In this document: piece after piece, positions 27,795 through 37,450 of the stretch | Layout: every line of letters starts with the position of its first letter | Numbering within the stretch: position 1 is the stretch's first letter | Origin: Allofrancisella inopinata | GTDB taxonomy: Bacteria > Pseudomonadota > Gammaproteobacteria > Francisellales > Francisellaceae | Length of the DNA stretch: 64,000 bases | Assembly: GCF_012222965.1 (NCBI RefSeq) | Contig: NZ_CP038241.1 | Coordinates: 1,116,001-1,180,000, forward strand | Direction: 5' to 3' | The notes under the pieces: generated by a model | Told to the model about the DNA's origin: nothing | Databases searched by the model: none | What the model saw: only the letters and a program-made list of their open reading frames with translations | Made by a program: the position numbers and the translations under genes

Positions 27795-29366
27795 CTAATC
27801 TTTGACATTTATATTTTGCCAACCTTTAGTAATCTCTGCAGGATGTGAACTCCAGTATTTTATTATTAAATCGCGAGCAGGGACACTACTATCTTTATAG
27901 TTTTTTACACCTTTAAATACAAACCCGTCACCGCCTGTTATTAAAAAATCTATTGTTGCAATTTTATAAACTCTATCTAAATCTAACGGTTGGTCTCCAA
28001 CAAGCACCTTGGATATATTGCCTGCTTTATCTAAATCTATATTAATTCCAGCAAAAACTCCCAGCTGCTCGCCTTCTTTTGGAGATAAACTATGTTTAAT
28101 AAGCTCTAAAAGATCATCTCCTCTAATATTCAATGTCACAATCGTATTATCAAATGGTAGCATTTCATAAAGCATACTATAAGTGATGTCACCCGATGGT
28201 AATGATCTTCTAATACCATGCGAATTAAGTAAAGCTACATTACTAACTGTTGCTGTTTTGATTATATCAGCCAAAGTATAAGTTAATGGAATATTATAAT
28301 ATCCATCTTGAGCTTGGTTAGAGAGTGAAGATGGTGCTTTAGTGATAACTTTCTCCAACTCACCTTTAATAGTAGTAGTATAACTATCTAATATCTTCTT
28401 TATCCCTTTATCACTAGGTAAGTTTTTAGTCGCTTTTGATAAATTTATAACCTCTGGTGTAACCTTACACTCATTAGCAGTAGTATGACAATCATAATGA
28501 AGTACACTAATATTTTTACCTTGGCTTGCTCCTTGGACAACCGCCACATTATTTAAGTAGCCAGAAACAAGCATATGGCTGTGGCCCGATAAGACAGCAG
28601 AAATACCTGCAACATTTTTAGTAACCGAATATATCTCCGACTGTTCATTTAAATCGTGTCTTTTTGAAGAGTAAATATCTTTCCCCTTTTGCTGACTTGG
28701 TATATGAGTAAGTAAGACAATCGTATCTGGTTTTGGTAAGTTATTCTTCTTATAATCCTTAATAAAGGATACCCACTGATTTGCGCTAATAACAGGATTT
28801 GTAAATTCAAGGTTAGAAACATTTTTTTTAGCTGTAGTTTCAGGTGTTTCAAGGGTTGACAAACCAATAAAATACACAGTTTTACCGTTAGTAAATGTAT
28901 GGTAGCCAAAAGGCTTAATATAGTCTAGTGATACATCACCATTATATAAATCTCTAAAATAACTTAAAATCGAAGAACTATTATAATCAATATTTGCAGA
29001 TAAATATCTTACACCACTATCATTATACCAGTTCCTAAACCAACGCTGACCATAATCAAAATCGTGATTACCAACAGCGGAGTATTTAAGCCCTATATAA
29101 TCAAAAAAAGCGTTTACTACAGCGCCATGAGATATATTAGAAATTGCTGTTCCTTGATAGTTATCACCAGCTGACACAACTACTAAATTAGGATGGTCTT
29201 TTTTGTAGCTTTTAATGAAACTAGCTATTTTAGCAGCTCCTACCATATTTTTATTTGGCTCAACTTGGCCATGAAAGTCGTTTAATGATAAAACTGTCAT
29301 ATCATCATATGCGTAAGCACATAAAACAAATAGCGGTAAAAATATACTTAATAAAAATCTTTTCAT
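27795..29366 (-). CDS. UshA-like periplasmic 5'-nucleotidase/metallophosphatase
   Basis: 523 residues with a signal peptide (cleavage after about CAYA, residue 19). The metal site of the calcineurin-like domain shows in SLNDFHGQ (Asp30, His32), GDNYQG, GNHDFDYG and SGHSHM. The C-terminal 5'-nucleotidase domain (from about residue 340) has NSHGIRRSLPSGDITYSML, VTLNIRGDDLL and FLITGGDGF, the substrate-binding pattern of UshA. Likely hydrolyses nucleotides or UDP-sugars in the periplasm for salvage. Between pheA (9 bp) and the ygjP-like gene. Confidence 0.93.
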   Translation of the reverse strand: MKRFLLSIFLPLFVLCAYAYDDMTVLSLNDFHGQVEPNKNMVGAAKIASFIKSYKKDHPNLVVVSAGDNYQGTAISNISHGAVVNAFFDYIGLKYSAVGNHDFDYGQRWFRNWYNDSGVRYLSANIDYNSSSILSYFRDLYNGDVSLDYIKPFGYHTFTNGKTVYFIGLSTLETPETTAKKNVSNLEFTNPVISANQWVSFIKDYKKNNLPKPDTIVLLTHIPSQQKGKDIYSSKRHDLNEQSEIYSVTKNVAGISAVLSGHSHMLVSGYLNNVAVVQGASQGKNISVLHYDCHTTANECKVTPEVINLSKATKNLPSDKGIKKILDSYTTTIKGELEKVITKAPSSLSNQAQDGYYNIPLTYTLADIIKTATVSNVALLNSHGIRRSLPSGDITYSMLYEMLPFDNTIVTLNIRGDDLLELIKHSLSPKEGEQLGVFAGINIDLDKAGNISKVLVGDQPLDLDRVYKIATIDFLITGGDGFVFKGVKNYKDSSVPARDLIIKYWSSHPAEITKGWQNINVKD

Positions 29367-29375
29367 AGATCCATC

Positions 29376-30221
29376 CTAGTTAAATTGAAATGTTTTGTAA
29401 GATCCTAATACTTTCAAAAAAGTGCTTTTTTTTAACACTTCTAACAATGCCAACTGAATATGATTATCATCTTCTGAACCTTCAAAATCGATAAAAAACA
29501 AATAATTCCAAGCTCTATCTCTAGATGGACGAGACTCAATTTTTGTAAGGTTAATGTTATGCTTGCCAAAAATGTTAAGAATATTTACTAACGCATTCGT
29601 TTTATCTTCAACGGAGAAAATGATTGAAGTTTTAAGTTTAGTGTTAACTTGCGCACCTAACTCAAGGTTATCATAACCCATTAATAAAAAACGTGTATAG
29701 TTGAAATGCTCATCTTCAAATTCGCTTTGGAAAATCTCAAGACCATAAGTTTCTGCAGCAAGTTTACTTGCTATTGCTAGATAATTACCTTTCTGTTTTT
29801 CAAAGATATATTTAGCTGCCCCTGCGGTATCAGCAAATGCTTGGGGAGTAAGCTTAAGTTTCTTAAGACTCTTTGAGCATTGAGCTAAAGCCTGCGGATG
29901 TGATATTACAGCGTCAATTTCAGAAAATTTCACGTCTTTCAAACCCATTAAACAATGCTGTATTTTAAAAACTATTTCGGCTTTAACCTTCAAATTACTT
30001 TTTATAAGCTCATCATACGCAGGAATTACAGCACCTGCCAAAGAATTTTCTACTGGCAAAATAACAAAATTTGACCTACTACTCACAGTCTCTTCTATAG
30101 CATCAAAAAAAGATAAGCAAGGAATAGCTTGAAATTCCTCTATTCCTTGTAACTTTAGAAAGCTTGATATTGCTTGTTCAGAATAAGCTCCATGTTCACC
30201 CTGAAAAGATACTTTAAGCAT
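29376..30221 (-). CDS. pheA: PheA, prephenate dehydratase (monofunctional, with ACT domain)
   Basis: Converts prephenate to phenylpyruvate for phenylalanine synthesis. 281 residues: no chorismate mutase domain is fused at the N-terminus, unlike E. coli PheA. The catalytic part begins VSFQGEHGAYSEQA, then LPVENSLAGAV and a threonine-containing DTAGAAKYI. The regulatory ACT domain has the phenylalanine-binding ESRPSRDRAWNYLFFID (the ESRP motif). First gene of the run to sdaA. Confidence 0.95.
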   Translation of the reverse strand: MLKVSFQGEHGAYSEQAISSFLKLQGIEEFQAIPCLSFFDAIEETVSSRSNFVILPVENSLAGAVIPAYDELIKSNLKVKAEIVFKIQHCLMGLKDVKFSEIDAVISHPQALAQCSKSLKKLKLTPQAFADTAGAAKYIFEKQKGNYLAIASKLAAETYGLEIFQSEFEDEHFNYTRFLLMGYDNLELGAQVNTKLKTSIIFSVEDKTNALVNILNIFGKHNINLTKIESRPSRDRAWNYLFFIDFEGSEDDNHIQLALLEVLKKSTFLKVLGSYKTFQFN

Positions 30222-30430
30222 TTAGTTATAAAAAAAATTCTTTTAGCTGAATAATACCGCTTTTTAGAGAAAAAAAAAATGATTTTTATAAGCTAGATCT
30301 CTAATATTTTTAGAAATTCCCAGCAAACACAATAAATAAATTACAAATATTAAATTTGTTATTTATTTTAATTTTTTATTATTTTGTGTTATAAGTAATT
30401 TATAGATTAAAAAAAGGTTTTTGGTATTTT

Positions 30431-31597
30431 ATGATTTCGTACTCATACAGAAATGATAATGATGGTACAGCTAGATACAATTACGGAAATGAAATACTTA
30501 TGCACCTACCAGATAAAGACGCTGCTATATTATGTGAGCTAGTGTATGAAAGTAAAGTTTTTGAAAACATTGTATCAGATAGGAAGTTATATAACTCTTC
30601 ATTCGCTAGTATTATTTATAGACTTGACAAAAAATCACTTGTAGAAGATTATGAAAACCTGCTGTCATCAGACGTACAATATGCTTTAAAAAACTATCCT
30701 CATCATTACTATCCAGTATTAGCAAAATATAAGTTAGTAGCTACAAGTAGCCAATTAGGTAACGACATTGGTTACTATGGTATCGCAGTAGCAGCTACTG
30801 GAGATAAGCAAAATAAAGGTATATATGTAATAAACAGAGGTACAAGATTAAATAGTTTGGATGGTATCTATAATGATTTAATCAAAACAGATTTGTTAAA
30901 CATGACAATTTTAGGTAAAGGTACACCAATTACAATGGTATCAAATCATACAAAATCAGGTATAGAATTTGTTAATTCCCTTCTTAAAAATTATAATGTT
31001 AAGCATATAGGCTTTGCAGGACATAGCCTGGGTGGCTCAATAGCACAAATGCAAGCAGTATACTTTGTAGATAAGAGATTGAGAGGGATTAGGCTATCAC
31101 CATCAAAAGGATTTGAACCTTTTGGTATTAAGAATGAAGCAGACCCATTTATAAAATATAATAATGAGGACGGAGCACTTTACTATTTGACTTTAAATCC
31201 AATTAAAGCTTTTAAGTCATGGCAGTGTAAGTTAGCAGCTAGCAATTGTGATAGTTGGCAGGGTATAGCAGATAAATTAATAATTAATTATGCAAGCTTT
31301 AAGTCAAATATTGATTTTACATCTTTTAGTAGGAAAGGTGATATTATAGCTAACATAGCTGTAAGCGTAGGTGAAAAAGTGTTGATAGAGAGTGCTGGTA
31401 GTTATAAGGACTTTAAAACTCTTCATGAGATAGCTAACTATCGTTATCAAGAATATCGACCAGATGGTAGTTTAATAGAAACACAAGTAAATAAACTTAA
31501 CTCAGATATTTTAAAATCAAGCGATAATTTAGAGCAAAAGGCTAAGTATAGAGTATGTTTTAATACTAGTACTTTTAGTAACCGAGTAGAGGTTTAG
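30431..31597 (+). CDS. Class 3-type lipase (alpha/beta hydrolase with GHSLGG)
   Basis: 388 residues, no signal peptide. The nucleophile elbow is GHSLGGS with Ser199. Upstream VINRGTRL at 133-140 corresponds to the FRGT strand of class 3 lipases/Mbeg1-like proteins, followed by the YNDL acidic stretch. The N-terminal 100 residues are family-specific. A putative catalytic His may be one of those near residue 330-345 (LHEIANYRY), not certain. A lipoprotein gene starts 5 bp after the stop. That pairing is reminiscent of type VI phospholipase effectors with a periplasmic lipoprotein immunity protein (Tle/Tli), an inference. Upstream 200 bp are AT-rich and without a gene. Confidence 0.75.
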   Translation: MISYSYRNDNDGTARYNYGNEILMHLPDKDAAILCELVYESKVFENIVSDRKLYNSSFASIIYRLDKKSLVEDYENLLSSDVQYALKNYPHHYYPVLAKYKLVATSSQLGNDIGYYGIAVAATGDKQNKGIYVINRGTRLNSLDGIYNDLIKTDLLNMTILGKGTPITMVSNHTKSGIEFVNSLLKNYNVKHIGFAGHSLGGSIAQMQAVYFVDKRLRGIRLSPSKGFEPFGIKNEADPFIKYNNEDGALYYLTLNPIKAFKSWQCKLAASNCDSWQGIADKLIINYASFKSNIDFTSFSRKGDIIANIAVSVGEKVLIESAGSYKDFKTLHEIANYRYQEYRPDGSLIETQVNKLNSDILKSSDNLEQKAKYRVCFNTSTFSNRVEV

Positions 31598-31602
31598 CTA
31601 TA

Positions 31603-32139
31603 ATGAAACAAATTCAAATAATAACACTATTTTTTTTATGTTGCTTTTTAACTAGTTGCATGACAACTGCTGCGACATATGGATATTTAGAAAGAAGCAT
31701 AAGCCCAAAAGCAACTAAAGAACAACAGCAGCAAGTTAAACAACAAGTTATGCAACTTCTTGAGAAAGAATATAAGCAACCATTTAAATTAGAAAGTTTT
31801 GAATATAAATACCAAACTCATAACCGTCCTGGGTCTTTTGATTTTGCTGAATATGGTACATATTATTTCAAGATCGAAGCTGTGGATAATCCAGTTATAG
31901 TTATGAATTTTAGAATTGATGATATGAAGAAATCATCAACCAATGAATTGATAGAGGGTTTTAAAAATAAAAAATTAAAAGATTTATATTGTGGTAGCTT
32001 AGAAAGCTATTATCTAAATTTAGAAACCGAAATATCTCAACCTTACGCTAACGAAGCAGAAAAATACTGTGACAGTAGAGATCAAGCATACTACAAAGTA
32101 CCAAAAGAAAGATATTTACAATATTTTAATTTAAAATAA
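31603..32139 (+). CDS. Lipoprotein adjacent to the lipase (possible immunity or accessory protein)
   Basis: 178 residues. Signal peptide ending in the lipobox LTSC (Cys19). The mature part has a short coiled-coil-like Gln/Lys-rich stretch (TKEQQQQVKQQVMQLLEKEY) and then an alpha/beta-looking domain with no family recognised. Five bases after the lipase stop, so the two are cotranscribed. Two readings: an immunity lipoprotein neutralising the lipase, or an independent envelope lipoprotein carried along. Confidence 0.75.
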   Translation: MKQIQIITLFFLCCFLTSCMTTAATYGYLERSISPKATKEQQQQVKQQVMQLLEKEYKQPFKLESFEYKYQTHNRPGSFDFAEYGTYYFKIEAVDNPVIVMNFRIDDMKKSSTNELIEGFKNKKLKDLYCGSLESYYLNLETEISQPYANEAEKYCDSRDQAYYKVPKERYLQYFNLK

Positions 32140-32337
32140 CGCTGTGGCTTTTTTTTAGACTATAATTTCTAAAAAAAGGTAGTGGTGTAGCTAGATTTCA
32201 CAAAAATCAATACAAAGACTGCTGCAAACTACATACATACTCTAGTGTTCAACAATTTCCTAACCGTAAATGTGCTTTTAAAAAAATACAAGTATAGAAC
32301 TTGAAAAGTTTTTATTGTATCCGGAGATAGAAAACAA

Positions 32338-33957
32338 TTAATCTAAATATTCTCTCTGGTGATGCAAAGCTTGTTTGATACCATTTTTCATTTCCACAGA
32401 AGATAAACAGTAGTATTTAGCTAATAATGCTGTAATAAAGCTTACTAATAACAATATTAAAGCTGCTGAGTAAAAGTCTAATGCTCCTGTGCCACCAAAT
32501 TCACTAAAATACGAAACCACTGTTACTGCTATGATATAAAACCAAAACCAAATAGATTCTTTAAAATTCCAAAAAATTCTAGCTGACTTGTCTGCCCCAA
32601 AATTTCTATACAACGCTAATAAGAAAATAGCTATAAAAATCGCAAACCCAGATTTTGAGACAATTGACCAGCCACTCCATAAAAATACCAATGTAGATGC
32701 AAAAACTCCTAAAACTGATATTAAGAAAGCTGCTCTTAGTCTAAATGGCCTTTCCATGTCTGGCAAGCGATATCTCATTGCGAGAGTTGAGGTAGCACCT
32801 GTTAGATAAGTCAATGATATTAATGATGTAAGGAAAGCTGTCATCGTTTTCCAGCCTGGAAAAGGTGCAAACATAATCATAGCAACCAAGAAATTTAAAC
32901 CTATAGCATAAACTGGTTTATTTACAGTTGGATTAATTTTGTTAAGTATTCTTGGCATATAACCATTTGCCACCATAGCATTTAATGAATTCAGAGCAAC
33001 ACAGAAATATAAAAGCCCTGCAACCAGTGGAAATAATATTGCTCCAAAATATAATAAATACATAACCCAAACTTGACCAAACTGCCTTGCTAGTAAGGCA
33101 AAAGCTCCAAAGCTTGAACTGTAACCTTTTGAAATAGTGTCCAAGTCCCACACGTTATTATGGACATACTTAGATATAACCAGTAAATATGCTACTTGCA
33201 AAAGTAAAAATACAATCAAACAGATAAATATCGTACTTAAAGTAGCAACAGGAATAGCTTTCTTAGGGTTGTTAGTATTTCCTGCCAATTCAACTATAGC
33301 CTTAAACCCAATAAAAGCATAACCAATACCTCCTAGCGAAATTGCTGATAAAATCCCATTTATACCAAATGGCATAAACTCTAAATTAGACTCTATCGCC
33401 CTACCTTTAAGTTCTGGCAATGAGAAACAAAAAACTATAAAAGCCAATGCTATCGTCGTCGGAACCAAAATTTTAAACAAAGTAATTACATTATTTATTT
33501 TTACCAACCAACGTAAAGAATAAAAATTAAATGCGCAAAAAACTAGTAATAAAACAACAGCTATTGGAATGCCTTGCATTGTTAAAGCGCCACTGTTCTG
33601 TGGGTCTATTAAACCAGGATAAAAAACCGCAATGTATTGTAATACTGCTTGGACTTCAATCGGAGCTAATACTAAATATGAAATCCACGTGATCCAAGCA
33701 AAAATATAGCTTATTAAGGTTCCATGTGTAATGTGAGGAATTCTTGAAGTTGAGCCTTGCACTGGTACGATAGTACAACTTTCAGCAAAAGTTAAAGCTA
33801 TAAAAATCATTAGTAAGGCTCCGATAATCCAAGAAATTATTGAAGCCGGGCCTGCGTATTCTGAAGTATATTGGGCTGAAAACATCCAGCCTGAACCCAT
33901 AATAGTCCCTATACCTATCGCTATAAGACTACCTATAGTTAATTTGTCTTTTATCAT
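32338..33957 (-). CDS. APC-family amino-acid permease
   Basis: 539 residues, about 12-14 membrane helices. The N-terminus IGSLIAIGIGTIMGSGWMFSA is the helix-1 substrate motif (GxG with GSG) of the amino acid-polyamine-organocation superfamily, and helix 6 region YAFIGFKAIVELAGNTNNPKKAIP is the usual second signature. Probably an importer of one or more amino acids; the substrate cannot be read. Upstream is a 35-bp imperfect direct repeat (33997-34030 and 34082-34115). Downstream of the convergent lipoprotein gene by 198 bp. Confidence 0.9.
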   Translation of the reverse strand: MIKDKLTIGSLIAIGIGTIMGSGWMFSAQYTSEYAGPASIISWIIGALLMIFIALTFAESCTIVPVQGSTSRIPHITHGTLISYIFAWITWISYLVLAPIEVQAVLQYIAVFYPGLIDPQNSGALTMQGIPIAVVLLLVFCAFNFYSLRWLVKINNVITLFKILVPTTIALAFIVFCFSLPELKGRAIESNLEFMPFGINGILSAISLGGIGYAFIGFKAIVELAGNTNNPKKAIPVATLSTIFICLIVFLLLQVAYLLVISKYVHNNVWDLDTISKGYSSSFGAFALLARQFGQVWVMYLLYFGAILFPLVAGLLYFCVALNSLNAMVANGYMPRILNKINPTVNKPVYAIGLNFLVAMIMFAPFPGWKTMTAFLTSLISLTYLTGATSTLAMRYRLPDMERPFRLRAAFLISVLGVFASTLVFLWSGWSIVSKSGFAIFIAIFLLALYRNFGADKSARIFWNFKESIWFWFYIIAVTVVSYFSEFGGTGALDFYSAALILLLVSFITALLAKYYCLSSVEMKNGIKQALHHQREYLD

Positions 33958-33996
33958 AAAAATTTTATCTTTACTACAATATCTAATTAAGCTTAT

Positions 33997-34030
33997 CAGT
34001 TTATGGTTAAAAAATGAAAAAGTAAAGATT
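33997..34030. repeat. Imperfect direct repeat, copy 1, upstream of the APC permease
   Basis: CAGTTT followed by an AT-rich stretch containing TTAAAAAATGAAAAAG and TAAAG. A second copy lies at 34082-34115, 85 bp away. Both are between alr and the permease. It may be an operator pair for the permease or a remnant of a small duplication; the strand of action is not clear. Confidence 0.5.
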
Positions 34031-34081
34031 AAATATTATAATACTTGATGTCTATTTAACACAGACTATGATACAATTTGT

Positions 34082-34115
34082 CAGTTTTTTATTAAAAAAT
34101 GAAAAAGCAAAGGTA
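34082..34115. repeat. Imperfect direct repeat, copy 2
   Basis: Partner of 33997-34030, sharing TTAAAAAATGAAAAAG and an adjoining C/T-A-A-A-G. It ends just before the alr stop codon. Confidence 0.5.
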
Positions 34116-34121
34116 AAATAA

Positions 34122-35228
34122 TTACAAACGCTCATGTCTTATCACTCTTTGATTGAGATTTGTAATTACCACATATTCTATTGTATGTAGCAACTTAGCC
34201 AATTCTTTAACGCTATTTTCTTTCTCTGGGAGATCAGAAATTAACTCCACTTTTTCACCAACTTTTACATCATAATTATTTCGCCCCAACGACACTGCTA
34301 AAGCATCCATATTTACCCTACCAACTATTGGATATTTTTTTTGGTTTATATACACATACCCTTTACCTCCAAATTGCCGAGAAAAACCATCACCATATCC
34401 TATAGGTAATATAGCTATAAACTCATCACTTCTGCCTTTGTAGCTTATTGAATAACCAACATATGAAGCTTCTGATAATTTGATAACTTTTATAACTTGA
34501 GTGTAAAGTTTTGCAATGGGTTTAATAACTTTAAGGAAATCAGCAACCTCAAACTCTGGCAAAAAGCCATAGCTTAAAATACCTGGTCTCACCATGTCAT
34601 AAAATACACCCTCCTGACCCGCACTGCCATAAGAGTTAGCAAAATGGCATATAATGTTTGGATCCAAATTCTTTACATAATTAGCTATAACTTTAAATTT
34701 TTCACTTTGTAGTTTATTGAAAAAATGATCCTTTATATCAGCACAAGCAAGGTGGCTATATACTCCCTCTAAAAATATATACTCTGACTCAAATACCTTT
34801 AGTATAACTTCTAAGGCTTCCTCGTAATCAACACCTAACATATTCATGCCTGTATTTACAAACAAATGTGCTTTAAGTTGTGTAGAACCTTTCTTGGCAT
34901 ATCTTTCAAGCTTCTGAATATCATCTAGGTCATGAATACTAAACCGAACGTTTTTATCTACCAGCTCTTGTATATTTTCCTCTTCAACAGCTCCAAAGAT
35001 CAATATAGGTACATCAGCACTATTTTTATATACTTCCAAAGCTTCACTAGCACAAGCAGTAGCGTAAAAATCTACGATATCTTTAGTATTTTTTACAACT
35101 ATCTCTAGTCCATGACCATAAGCATTTGCTTTAACAGGTAAACAAAATTTAGTTCCTGTATATTCTTTAATAGCTAGGATATTATTTCTTAAAGTGTTTA
35201 TATTCACCTCAAGAATATTAACATTCAT
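34122..35228 (-). CDS. alr: Alr, alanine racemase
   Basis: PLP enzyme making D-alanine for peptidoglycan. 368 residues. The PLP lysine is Lys33 in PVKANAYGHG, the family signature. The second catalytic base Tyr lies in YVGYSISYKG and the C-terminal beta domain has LPIGYGDGFSRQ and GRVNMDALAV. Last of a three-gene run (DUF3301, GST, alr) with 9-bp gaps. Confidence 0.97.
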   Translation of the reverse strand: MNVNILEVNINTLRNNILAIKEYTGTKFCLPVKANAYGHGLEIVVKNTKDIVDFYATACASEALEVYKNSADVPILIFGAVEEENIQELVDKNVRFSIHDLDDIQKLERYAKKGSTQLKAHLFVNTGMNMLGVDYEEALEVILKVFESEYIFLEGVYSHLACADIKDHFFNKLQSEKFKVIANYVKNLDPNIICHFANSYGSAGQEGVFYDMVRPGILSYGFLPEFEVADFLKVIKPIAKLYTQVIKVIKLSEASYVGYSISYKGRSDEFIAILPIGYGDGFSRQFGGKGYVYINQKKYPIVGRVNMDALAVSLGRNNYDVKVGEKVELISDLPEKENSVKELAKLLHTIEYVVITNLNQRVIRHERL

Positions 35229-35237
35229 ATTATCTCC

Positions 35238-35942
35238 TTAGGCAGCTAAATACTTGTTTTGTATATTTTCTATAAAACTTCCTATATTTTTATCGTAAAC
35301 AAAATTTTGTAATCTCTTGCCACAATTACCATCAGCTACTGTTATCAAAAAACTGAAAACTGTTAAATCAACCAAAGATATTTTATCATTAAAAAAATAC
35401 ATCCTAGCTTCTAAAAAGTTAGCTATAGCACTAATATCTTGTTGGGCTTTTGAGTATATTTCGTTTCTTGTTAGACCCATAAGTCCAATAGATTTAAGTT
35501 GCCTTAAGATATTTCTCTTTGCTACAGGATATATAATGTTTGCCATAGTTTTTGGTAACCCAGAAGCCTCTACAAAATTTACTTTCCATTGCTTGTTATC
35601 AGCATCTACCCAGCGACTATAAAGTCCAGCCCAGTATAAACTGTCTTCACACAATCGAATAAAACTAAAAGCTATAGCTTTTTGCTGGCTATTTAAATGT
35701 TCATCTATAGAAAAATTATTCTCTTGCTCTAATCGGGAAATTATAAGATTACTATCTGCATATTTCTTACCTTGGAATTCAATATATGGCATTTTACCTG
35801 TAGGAGAGTTATTAAACTCTAAGCCAAAATGGTTTTGATAAGCCAAACTAGCAACTTTTAAGTATAGTTCCATCTTTATACAAAATGGACTCATACTATA
35901 ACTTTTATCTTGTAGCTTAGGTAATTGGTGTAAATGAATCAT
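35238..35942 (-). CDS. Glutathione S-transferase family protein
   Basis: 234 residues. N-terminal thioredoxin-like half (about 1-75) with SMSPFCIKMELYLKVA, where a Ser-x-x-x-Cys stands at the active-site helix, and MPYIEFQGKKYADSNLIISRLE, the cis-Pro and Ser-rich glutathione-binding motif. The C-terminal helical half ends in FNDKISLVDLTVFSFLI, the N-capping-box region. Resembles the metaxin/failed-axon (SspA-unlike) subgroup with PFCxK. Substrate unknown; role in the alr run is not evident. Confidence 0.85.
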   Translation of the reverse strand: MIHLHQLPKLQDKSYSMSPFCIKMELYLKVASLAYQNHFGLEFNNSPTGKMPYIEFQGKKYADSNLIISRLEQENNFSIDEHLNSQQKAIAFSFIRLCEDSLYWAGLYSRWVDADNKQWKVNFVEASGLPKTMANIIYPVAKRNILRQLKSIGLMGLTRNEIYSKAQQDISAIANFLEARMYFFNDKISLVDLTVFSFLITVADGNCGKRLQNFVYDKNIGSFIENIQNKYLAA

Positions 35943-35951
35943 AATAAATTT

Positions 35952-36341
35952 TTACTCGTCAAATTTTATAATATTATTTATAGCCTGCTTTGGGGAGACT
36001 TGTTCTGAACCTATATTTTCTTTGACAATATCAGCCTTTTCATACTCAGAAATAACTATATCATCTAACTTGCCATTTCTAAGAACTATATAAGCCCTAA
36101 ACCTCTCACTTGAAGTTAAGGTATTATAATCAAACGAATAAATCCTATATATCGCTATCTTATAATTTTTTAATTTAATATTTATTTTACGTAAGCATAC
36201 TGTATCATCTAACAAGTCCAAGTTATACTTATTTGCTGATCGTTCAGCAACACTAATTGCTAGTTCTTTGTTTTTCATAAAATTTCGCCATGTAAAAAAG
36301 CAAACACCCAAAAACATTAGAGTGTACAAAGCTACCGACAT
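35952..36341 (-). CDS. DUF3301-family small membrane-anchored protein
   Basis: 129 residues with one N-terminal membrane helix (about 3-18) followed by a charged soluble domain. The pattern W-R-x-F near residue 18, AERSANKYNLDLLDDTVCLRKI and RAYIVLRNGKL is that of DUF3301, a gammaproteobacterial family of unknown function. First gene of the run with the GST and alr, 86 bp from the divergent DUF475 gene. Confidence 0.8.
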   Translation of the reverse strand: MSVALYTLMFLGVCFFTWRNFMKNKELAISVAERSANKYNLDLLDDTVCLRKINIKLKNYKIAIYRIYSFDYNTLTSSERFRAYIVLRNGKLDDIVISEYEKADIVKENIGSEQVSPKQAINNIIKFDE

Positions 36342-36427
36342 ACCTTAATCCTTTTCAAAAACTTATAAGTTACCATCTTATTATATGTTAAAATCTAGTA
36401 GTTATAAAATACAACCACATAATTATT

Positions 36428-37450
36428 TTGAAAACTTTGAAGTATTTTTACGGCTCATTCTTTGTAACTGTTTTAGGTGTAGCTATTGGAGTATTTTCTT
36501 ATCCAAATAATCCTTCTGAGATTATTTATGCGATTTCGATATTAGCAATCTTAGAAATTTCTTTAAGCTTTGATAACGCTGTTATTAATGCAAAAATACT
36601 GGGGCAAATGCCAGAAATTTGGCAAAAAGCTTTTATTTTTATTGGTTTACCTATAGCTGTATTTGGTATGAGGTTAGTTTTTCCAATATTATTAGTTAGT
36701 GTATCCAGCAACGTTAGCTTTGTTCAGGTAATTGACCTAGCTTTGCATGACTCTACACAATACCAAGCTATTTTAGAAAACTCTATGCCATATATTTGCA
36801 GTTTTGGTGGTAGTTTTTTACTTATGGTTTTTTTTAATTTTTTCCTTAGTGAAAACCAAGGCCACCATTGGCTACCCATTTTAGAAAATAACATCTTAAT
36901 AAGAAAAATCAGGCAATATAATGGCGGATATATACTACTTGCTGTAGTTATTGGCTTTCTAGTAATTTATTTCACAAATAATGGTATGCAGGGAGAAATA
37001 GCTATAGCCTACCTGCTTGGTATAATTGTGCATGAAAGTATAGGTTTAATAAACTCCTTTTTTGGGAGCCCAAACATTGATGCTACAACGGTTGCTCGTA
37101 ATGGTCTAATGGGTTTTATTTATCTAGAAATTATCGATGCTTCATTTAGTTTTGATGGTGTAGTTGGGGCTTTTGCCATTTCTACCAATATTATAGTTAT
37201 TATGATAGGTTTAGGTATTGGTGCTATGTTTGTTAGATCATTAACTATTTTATTTGTTGAAGGAAAAACCTTATCTAAATACATATATGTAGAGCATGGC
37301 GCTCATTACGCTATAGGATTTTTGGCTACTATGCTATTACTAAAAGTGTTTATGCATATACCAGAATGGTTTAGCGGATCTGTAGGGGTATTAATACTAG
37401 TAGTTTCATTTGTACATTCTATAGTAACCAATAAATCTCTACTAGAGTAA
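36428..37450 (+). CDS. DUF475 (TerC-like) multi-pass membrane protein, TTG start
   Basis: 340 residues with nine or so membrane helices. Two acidic membrane motifs, LEISLSFDNAV and EIIDASFSFDGVVGAF, are characteristic of the TerC/DUF475 superfamily and probably bind metal ions; the family is implicated in manganese export or metallation of exported proteins. The only sensible start in reach is TTG at 36428, giving MKTLKYFYGSFF; no clear ribosome site is seen. It overlaps the convergent phosphatase gene at the 3' ends by nine bases. Confidence 0.88.
   Translation: MKTLKYFYGSFFVTVLGVAIGVFSYPNNPSEIIYAISILAILEISLSFDNAVINAKILGQMPEIWQKAFIFIGLPIAVFGMRLVFPILLVSVSSNVSFVQVIDLALHDSTQYQAILENSMPYICSFGGSFLLMVFFNFFLSENQGHHWLPILENNILIRKIRQYNGGYILLAVVIGFLVIYFTNNGMQGEIAIAYLLGIIVHESIGLINSFFGSPNIDATTVARNGLMGFIYLEIIDASFSFDGVVGAFAISTNIIVIMIGLGIGAMFVRSLTILFVEGKTLSKYIYVEHGAHYAIGFLATMLLLKVFMHIPEWFSGSVGVLILVVSFVHSIVTNKSLLE

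Noticed and set aside
32148-32179. AT-only stem (TTTTTTTAGA with TCTAAAAAAA) after the lipoprotein gene, considered as a terminator
   Set aside because: The stem is almost all A:T and is followed by GGTAGTGG, with no U tract; too weak to call.
32178-32297. A 39-codon open fragment (ending KKIQV) downstream of the lipoprotein gene
   Set aside because: It has no start codon with a ribosome site, no family recognised, and AT-rich DNA gives such stretches by chance. It could be a remnant, but I could not support it.
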